Shown piece after piece: positions 6,594 to 11,093 of a DNA stretch of 11,093 nt. How positions within the stretch are numbered: the stretch's first letter is position 1; every line of letters begins with the position of its first letter. The notes below the pieces were generated by a model that saw nothing but the letters and a program-made list of their open reading frames with translations, was not told where the DNA came from and made no database searches. This DNA is from Candidatus Minthenecus merdequi (GTDB lineage: Bacteria > Bacteroidota > Bacteroidia > Bacteroidales > Paludibacteraceae): positions 1 through 11,093 of the forward strand of contig JAGHVI010000040.1 of the NCBI GenBank assembly GCA_018064385.1, given 5' to 3'. The position numbers and the translations under genes are program-made.

Positions 6594-7049
6594 ATGAAAG
6601 ATAGGATTTTTGAAGTAATGAAGATGGTAGGAATGAACCCTACGGATTTTGCTAATGCTATTGAAATTAGCCCAGCGGTACTCTCAAGTATCAAGAGTGG
6701 CAGAACTAAACCTACACTGTTTTTGGTTGAGAAAATCAAGAGTGTTTATCCAAACGTAAATATTAATTGGCTGATTACTGGCGAAGGTGAAATGTTGACT
6801 GACACAAATGACACTATACTTCAACAGCAGGAAGAGTTTACGTCTATTCATCTGTCAAATGAACAAACTCGCGTAAACGAAAATCAAAAGGTTAGCGAAC
6901 CTGATGTCGCCATGAGGTATGAAAACAAACAACTAAATAATAATCAAGAATTATGGCAGGTGAAGACTATGATTAAACCTGATGATAGAAAGATTAGTCA
7001 AATAATCGTATTATACACTGATGGCACATTCGAATCTTTGATGAAATGA
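6594..7049 (+). CDS. Small XRE/Cro-type helix-turn-helix regulator
   Basis: Predicted DNA-binding transcription regulator of 151 residues. Residues about 3-60 form a Cro/C1-type helix-turn-helix: MNPTDFANAIEISPAVLSSI supplies helices 2 and 3, and KSGRTKPTLFLVEKI follows. The domain ends with NINWLITGEGEML (about 55-67), a common ending of this fold in Bacteroidetes proteins. A polar, Gln/Asn-rich linker of about 50 residues follows, then a short C-terminal piece, KISQIIVLYTDGTFESLMK, that looks like a small beta-hairpin. There is no S24/LexA-type peptidase domain, so it is not an SOS-cleavable repressor. Its targets are unknown. It has its own strong promoter after a long non-coding region with repeated short motifs, which would fit autoregulation, and it lies 165 bp upstream of gyrA. 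I infer no functional link to gyrase. Confidence 0.85.
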   Translation: MKDRIFEVMKMVGMNPTDFANAIEISPAVLSSIKSGRTKPTLFLVEKIKSVYPNVNINWLITGEGEMLTDTNDTILQQQEEFTSIHLSNEQTRVNENQKVSEPDVAMRYENKQLNNNQELWQVKTMIKPDDRKISQIIVLYTDGTFESLMK

Positions 7050-7087
7050 CAGTCTTTTTTATTATGCAATAAAAGTTATGTAATCCT

Positions 7088-7152
7088 AAAAAAAACACCT
7101 ATGAATGTTAAAAGTGGCTCTACGACCCTTTATAGTGGAAAATATAGGTGTT
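7088..7152. repeat. Inverted repeat with A8 flank; possible small minus-strand RNA or boundary element
   Basis: AACACCTAT (7094-7102) and ATAGGTGTT (7144-7152) are perfect 9-bp reverse complements. The enclosed 41 nt contain a second hairpin: AAAG-T-GG (7111-7117, T bulged) pairs with CCCTTT (7126-7131) around an 8-nt loop. Eight A (7088-7095) lie on the left, so on the minus strand the outer stem runs straight into a run of T, like a terminator. On the plus strand only a poorer T-rich tail follows. The element ends 5 bp before the gyrA -33 box. It could be a small minus-strand RNA with its own terminator, a weak terminator for the regulator gene, or a protein-binding site. Confidence 0.6.
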
Positions 7153-7157
7153 GATTA

Positions 7158-7189
7158 TTTGACTATGTCAGAATTAATGCGTAACTTTA
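7158..7189 (+). promoter_or_regulatory. Bacteroidetes promoter of gyrA
   Basis: TTTG (7158-7161) is followed after 20 bp by TAACTTTA (7182-7189), which differs from TAnnTTTG only in the last base. Transcription should begin near 7195-7197, leaving a leader of about 19 nt to the ATG at 7215. It indicates that gyrA is transcribed separately from the regulator gene. Confidence 0.7.
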
Positions 7190-7214
7190 CACTCAAATTC
7201 AAAAATTGTTATTT

Positions 7215-9749
7215 ATGTTAGATCAAGACGAACACATTATTCATATTAATGTGGAAGATGAAATGAAGCAAGCCTACATTGACTACTCAATGTCGGTCAT
7301 TGTTTCCCGCGCTTTACCTGATGTTAGGGATGGGTTCAAACCAGTTCACAGACGTGTATTGTATGGAATGAATGAACTTGGAAACACCAACGATAAACCA
7401 TACAAAAAGTCCGCTCGTATCGTGGGGGAGGTTATGGGTAAGTATCATCCACATGGTGACTCCTCAATTTATATGACATTGGTTAGGATGGCGCAGGATT
7501 GGTCGTTGCGTTATCCTCTTGTTGATCCTCAGGGAAACTTTGGCTCAATTGATGGTGATGGTCCTGCTGCTATGCGTTATACCGAGGCAAGACTGCAAAA
7601 AATTGCAGAAGAGATGCTTAAGGATATCGACAAAGAGACTGTAAATTTTGACCCTAACTTTGATGAATCTACCAAAGAGCCTCAGGTGTTACCTACGCGT
7701 TTGCCAAACCTTCTTGTTAATGGTTCACAAGGTATTGCCGTTGGCATGGCTACTAATATGGCACCACACAATCTCTCAGAGGTTTGTGATGCAATCGTGG
7801 CATATATTGCTAACCCAGAAATCACTATCGAAGAGCTTATGCACTATGTAAAAGCTCCTGATTTTCCTACAGGAGGATATATATACGGCTATGCTGGTGT
7901 AAAAGAGGCATTCGAAACAGGTCGTGGAAGAATAGTCGTACGCTCTAAGGCTGAAATTGAAAGTAATGAGAAAACTCATGACAAGATTGTAATTACTGAG
8001 ATACCATATATGGTAAATAGAGCCGAGTTAATCCGTTCTATTGCAGATCTTGCTATTGATAAAAAAATTGAAGGTGTTGCAAATGTAAATGATGAGTCTG
8101 ATCGTCATGGAATGCGCATCGTTGTGGATGTAAAAAAGGATGCAAATGCTTCAGTGTTATTAAATAAGCTGTACAAGATGACGGCTCTTCAGTCGTCTTT
8201 TAGTGTTAATAATATTGCACTTGTAAAAGGCAGACCTAAACAATTGAATTTAAAGGAACTTATTCAGTATTTCGTAGAACATCGTCTTGAGGTGGTTACG
8301 CGCAGAACCGAGTTCGACCTTAGAAAGGCACGCGAACGTGCAGAATTGCTCGAAGGTTGTATGAAAATCCTGGATGCCCTTGACGAGGCAATTTCCATCA
8401 TCCGTTCATCGAAAACCCCAGACGAAGCAAAACAGCGACTTATAGTGCGCTTTGAACTCAATGAACGTCAGGCACAATATATCGTGGAGTTGAGATTGCG
8501 TCAGTTAACTGGTATGGAACAAGACAAACTTCGTGCTGAATACGAAGATTTGATGAAATTGATAGCAGATTTGGAGGATATCCTTGCACATGTAGAACGC
8601 AGGATGGAAATAATTACTAATGAGACACTCGAACTTAAGAATAAATATGGCGATGAACGCAGGACACAAATAATTTTTGCAAGTGATGAGTTCAATCCAG
8701 AAGATTTTTATTCTGACGATGAGATGATAATTACTCTCTCTCACTTGGGCTATATTAAGCGTACCCCTTTAGCTGAGTTTAGGGCACAGAATCGTGGTGG
8801 TCGAGGGTCTAAAGGTAGCAGTTCACGTGACGAAGATTTCATCGAGTACATATACACTGCCTCAATGCACGCAACAATTATGTTTTTTACCCAACGAGGT
8901 CGCTGTTATTGGTTGAAGGTGTATGATATCCCTGAGGGTAACAAATCAAGCAAGGGTCGTGCAATACAGAACCTGCTCAATATCGAGTCTGGAGATGCCA
9001 TTACTGCATTCATCAGAGTTAAGCATCTTGAAGACACTGCATTCACTCAGTCTCACAACCTTGTATTCTGTACCAAGCAGGGTATCATAAAGAAATCTTC
9101 CCTATTTGATTACTCAAGGCCTCGCCAAAACGGCATAAACGCTATTACGATACGTGAGGATGATAGGGTAGTGGAGGTTCACATGACAAGTGGCAAAGAC
9201 GAGATAATTATAGCCAACCGCAATGGCCGTGCTATACGATTTAACGAAGAGACTGTTCGTGTTATGGGGCGAACAGCTACGGGTGTCCGTGCTATGAGAT
9301 TAGATGGTGGTGACGACGAAGTGGTTGGTATGATAACAATGCCAATTGATTCGGAAGACAATGTATTAGTCGTTAGCGAACTTGGTTATGGAAAGAGGTC
9401 AAATATTGATACATATAGAATAACAAACCGTGGTGGCAAGGGTGTCAAGACAATTAACATCACAGAGAAAACTGGCAGGTTGGTGGCTATTAAATGTGTC
9501 AACAATGATAATGATTTAATGATAATAAACAAGTCAGGTATTGTCATTCGTTTCCAGGTATCATCACTTGGTGTCATAGGTCGTGCTTCTCAAGGTGTCA
9601 GACTCATCAATCTTGAGAAAGGTAATGACCAAATTGCTTCGGTCTGCGTGGTCTCTGCATACGAAAACCCTGACGATGAAGAAAATGTCGAAAACGTTGA
9701 TAATGATAACGAAAATATCGTTGACAACAATACAGATAATAATAACTAA
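7215..9749 (+). CDS. gyrA: DNA gyrase subunit A
   Basis: Type IIA topoisomerase subunit that breaks and rejoins DNA and, with GyrB, introduces negative supercoils. From the ATG at 7215 it has 844 residues; an in-frame TTG three codons upstream is less likely. The catalytic tyrosine is Y122 in AAMRYTEARL, at the same number as in E. coli, with R121 before it. The quinolone region YHPHGDSSIYM (77-87) carries Ser83 and Met87; E. coli has Asp at 87. The breakage-reunion and coiled-coil parts extend to about 490, and a beta-pinwheel C-terminal domain covers about 500-812. QNRGGRG at 525-531 is the GyrA box, which marks GyrA rather than ParC. A similar TNRGGKG occurs at 737-743. The last 28 residues are almost all Asp, Glu and Asn. 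gyrB is not adjacent. The TPR gene follows after 17 bp. Confidence 0.97.
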   Translation: MLDQDEHIIHINVEDEMKQAYIDYSMSVIVSRALPDVRDGFKPVHRRVLYGMNELGNTNDKPYKKSARIVGEVMGKYHPHGDSSIYMTLVRMAQDWSLRYPLVDPQGNFGSIDGDGPAAMRYTEARLQKIAEEMLKDIDKETVNFDPNFDESTKEPQVLPTRLPNLLVNGSQGIAVGMATNMAPHNLSEVCDAIVAYIANPEITIEELMHYVKAPDFPTGGYIYGYAGVKEAFETGRGRIVVRSKAEIESNEKTHDKIVITEIPYMVNRAELIRSIADLAIDKKIEGVANVNDESDRHGMRIVVDVKKDANASVLLNKLYKMTALQSSFSVNNIALVKGRPKQLNLKELIQYFVEHRLEVVTRRTEFDLRKARERAELLEGCMKILDALDEAISIIRSSKTPDEAKQRLIVRFELNERQAQYIVELRLRQLTGMEQDKLRAEYEDLMKLIADLEDILAHVERRMEIITNETLELKNKYGDERRTQIIFASDEFNPEDFYSDDEMIITLSHLGYIKRTPLAEFRAQNRGGRGSKGSSSRDEDFIEYIYTASMHATIMFFTQRGRCYWLKVYDIPEGNKSSKGRAIQNLLNIESGDAITAFIRVKHLEDTAFTQSHNLVFCTKQGIIKKSSLFDYSRPRQNGINAITIREDDRVVEVHMTSGKDEIIIANRNGRAIRFNEETVRVMGRTATGVRAMRLDGGDDEVVGMITMPIDSEDNVLVVSELGYGKRSNIDTYRITNRGGKGVKTINITEKTGRLVAIKCVNNDNDLMIINKSGIVIRFQVSSLGVIGRASQGVRLINLEKGNDQIASVCVVSAYENPDDEENVENVDNDNENIVDNNTDNNN

Positions 9750-9766
9750 ATATAATTATAAACTTT

Positions 9767-10999
9767 ATGAAAAGAACTTTTTTAATGATTGCATTTGCAT
9801 TGGTTAGTTTGGTTTGCTTTGCACAGAAATCTAACGTTTCAAAAGCAAACTCATTGGCTACTGCAGAAGAAAATCCAAATTATGACGAAGCTAAAGCCTT
9901 AATCGAGGCTGCTCTTATTAATCCTGAGACTAAAGACCTTGTGAAAACTGTCTGGACAGGAGCACATGTCTATGAACTCTCTGCAAAAGCTGCTGCTTTC
10001 AAAGATGATTTTGTACAAGCAGGTTCAGATGCTATGAGGTCTTACAATCTTTACATTATGGCTTGGGATATGGATCATCAGCCAAATGCTAAGGGCAAAG
10101 TTAAACCTGCTTACGAGAAAAAAATTCGTGAGTCTCTTGCCTCAATTTATAGAAGTAATATTTTGGTAAATTATGCTGTTGCAAAACAGAATGAAGAAGC
10201 TTACGCTGAAGCTTACAAGGCTACAAATATTCACCTCGGAATCATCGATCTTGACCTCATTAAAACAGACGAGAAGTTGATTAACGACACTACTCTGCGT
10301 AAAAACGAAAACTATTACCAGATAAAATACTTTGCAGGCAACTTTGCTTGGTTAGCACAGAAAAAAACTGAGGCAATCGAGGAATTTAAGGGTGTCCTTG
10401 GTTCTGGATACAAGGAAGAACAGGTCTATCAGTATATCTGTCAGATATATGAAGAATTACAAGATTCTGATAATTATGTTGCTATGCTCCGTCAGGGCGC
10501 TTCAGCTATTCCTAGTTCACAGTGGCTTATCGGTAATCTTATCAATTACTTTATTGAACATGGCAATTCAAAAGAGGCTGTTGATTATCTTAACCAAGCT
10601 ATAAATTCAAATCCTACTGCTCAACTCTATAATGTGAAGGGTAGTGTGCTTGAACTTGATAACCAACTTGAAACGGCTCTCGAATGCTATAATAAGGCTA
10701 TTGAAATGGATGCTAATTATGCTGATGCATATTCAAACATTGGTCGTTTCTATTACAACCAGGGTGTCAAAATCGAAGAGATGAATATGAACGAAAATGA
10801 CAAGAAGAAGTTTGCTGAGAATACTGCTAAAATGAATGATTTATTTCTTCAGTCAATTCCTTATTTTGAGAAGGCTTACGAACTTGACTCCGAGAATGCT
10901 GACACGCAACGTATGCTCAAAATTAACTATTTCCGCGCTATCCGTGCCAATTCTAAGTACAAACCTAAACATCCTCAGCTTCTCCCTGAGCAGTATTGA
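9767..10999 (+). CDS. Exported tetratricopeptide-repeat protein
   Basis: The protein has 410 residues. An N-terminal signal peptide, MKRTFLMIAFALVSLVCFAQ, has two basic residues, a hydrophobic core and a likely signal peptidase I site after FA (residue 19), with Gln at +1. There is no lipobox with cleavage before Cys, so a periplasmic location is likely. TPR-like helix pairs are clearest in the C-terminal half: about 252-285 (NSKEAVDYLNQAINSNP), 286-319 (LETALECYNKAIEMDANYAD), 320-335, and 360-385 (SIPYFEKAYELDSENAD). The N-terminal half is helical with weaker repeats. TPR arrays bind other proteins; the partner is unknown. I recall similar TPR proteins in Bacteroides genomes. It starts 17 bp after the gyrA stop with no promoter in between, so it is probably co-transcribed with gyrA, although it acts in another compartment. 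Confidence 0.88.
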   Translation: MKRTFLMIAFALVSLVCFAQKSNVSKANSLATAEENPNYDEAKALIEAALINPETKDLVKTVWTGAHVYELSAKAAAFKDDFVQAGSDAMRSYNLYIMAWDMDHQPNAKGKVKPAYEKKIRESLASIYRSNILVNYAVAKQNEEAYAEAYKATNIHLGIIDLDLIKTDEKLINDTTLRKNENYYQIKYFAGNFAWLAQKKTEAIEEFKGVLGSGYKEEQVYQYICQIYEELQDSDNYVAMLRQGASAIPSSQWLIGNLINYFIEHGNSKEAVDYLNQAINSNPTAQLYNVKGSVLELDNQLETALECYNKAIEMDANYADAYSNIGRFYYNQGVKIEEMNMNENDKKKFAENTAKMNDLFLQSIPYFEKAYELDSENADTQRMLKINYFRAIRANSKYKPKHPQLLPEQY

Positions 11000-11012
11000 T
11001 TTTTAATTTTAT

Positions 11013-11093
11013 ATGCGATTATTAAAAACAAATTCAATCTTATCGCTGCCTTGTCAGTAGTCTTCTTAGCCAGATTGGTTTGTTATTATATTT
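11013..11093 (+). CDS. Possible start of a further membrane protein, frame apparently interrupted, cut by window edge
   Basis: An ATG at 11013, 13 bp after the TPR stop, reads MRLLKTNSILSLPCQ and then stops at 11058-11060. The neighbouring frame is open from 11000 to the window end and encodes a hydrophobic segment, NLIAALSVVFLARLVCYYI, typical of a signal anchor or membrane helix. That frame has no ATG; only ATT codons (11018, 11021) or a TTG at 11051 could start it. One extra A in the run 11024-11028 would join MRLLK to NKFNLIAAL in a single sensible N-terminus. So this is either a real gene with a sequencing slip, a frameshifted gene, or one with an unusual start. Function unknown. Confidence 0.35.

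Noticed and set aside
7057..7074. TTTTATT / AATAAAA hairpin as terminator of the regulator gene
   Set aside because: The stem is only A-T pairs with a 4-nt loop and no T-run follows, so it would be too unstable.
7206..7214. TTG start adding three residues to GyrA
   Set aside because: The ATG at 7215 gives MLDQDEHI, which matches Bacteroidales GyrA starts and makes residue numbers coincide with E. coli.
7215..9749. Topoisomerase IV subunit ParC instead of GyrA
   Set aside because: A canonical GyrA box (QNRGGRG) and a full-length pinwheel domain with an acidic tail are present.
1..11093. tRNA or rRNA genes, CRISPR arrays, insertion sequences, toxin-antitoxin or phage-defence modules
   Set aside because: I looked on both strands and saw no cloverleaf, no regularly spaced repeat array, no transposase motifs or long terminal inverted repeats, and no defence-type gene pair.

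Overview
The window comes from a low-GC Bacteroidetes chromosome, most likely a Bacteroidales member related to Bacteroides or Prevotella. Three things point there. The proteins read like Bacteroidales orthologs from end to end. The start codons have A/T-rich leaders without Shine-Dalgarno sequences. Several genes are preceded by the Bacteroidetes promoter form TTTG-N20-TAnnTTTG. It is essentially a housekeeping region. I see no mobile element, CRISPR array, tRNA or rRNA gene, and no convincing new multi-gene system.

Left part (1-4110, minus strand): one translation-related transcription unit, read right to left. It holds aspS (aspartyl-tRNA synthetase), gltX (glutamyl-tRNA synthetase) and prmA (ribosomal protein L11 methyltransferase, cut by the window edge a few residues before its end). 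aspS and gltX are 8 bp apart, and gltX and prmA share one base (TGATG).

Middle part (4111-5826, plus strand): a divergent promoter region of about 106 bp carries a TAnnTTTG box for each direction. A Nif3-family dinuclear-metal protein follows, then a coiled-coil zinc-ribbon protein of the CdsZ type. This pair is known from other bacteria but poorly understood. A strong rho-independent terminator closes the unit at 5883-5913.

5914-6593: about 680 bp of very AT-rich DNA without a convincing gene. It holds palindromes, a 28-bp-spaced direct repeat, several TAnnTTTG boxes and a G/T-rich patch with a weak open frame. It ends in a textbook promoter for a small XRE-type regulator (6594-7049).

Right part (7050-10999, plus strand): an inverted repeat (possibly a small minus-strand RNA) lies just upstream of a good gyrA promoter. 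gyrA encodes DNA gyrase subunit A with an unusually Asn/Asp-rich tail and two GyrA-box-like motifs. It is followed after 17 bp by an exported TPR protein. A possible next gene begins at 11013, but its reading frame appears broken by one base in an A-run.

The observations most worth checking are the structured element before gyrA, the apparent frame break at 11024-11028, the long non-coding stretch before the regulator, and the second GyrA box.
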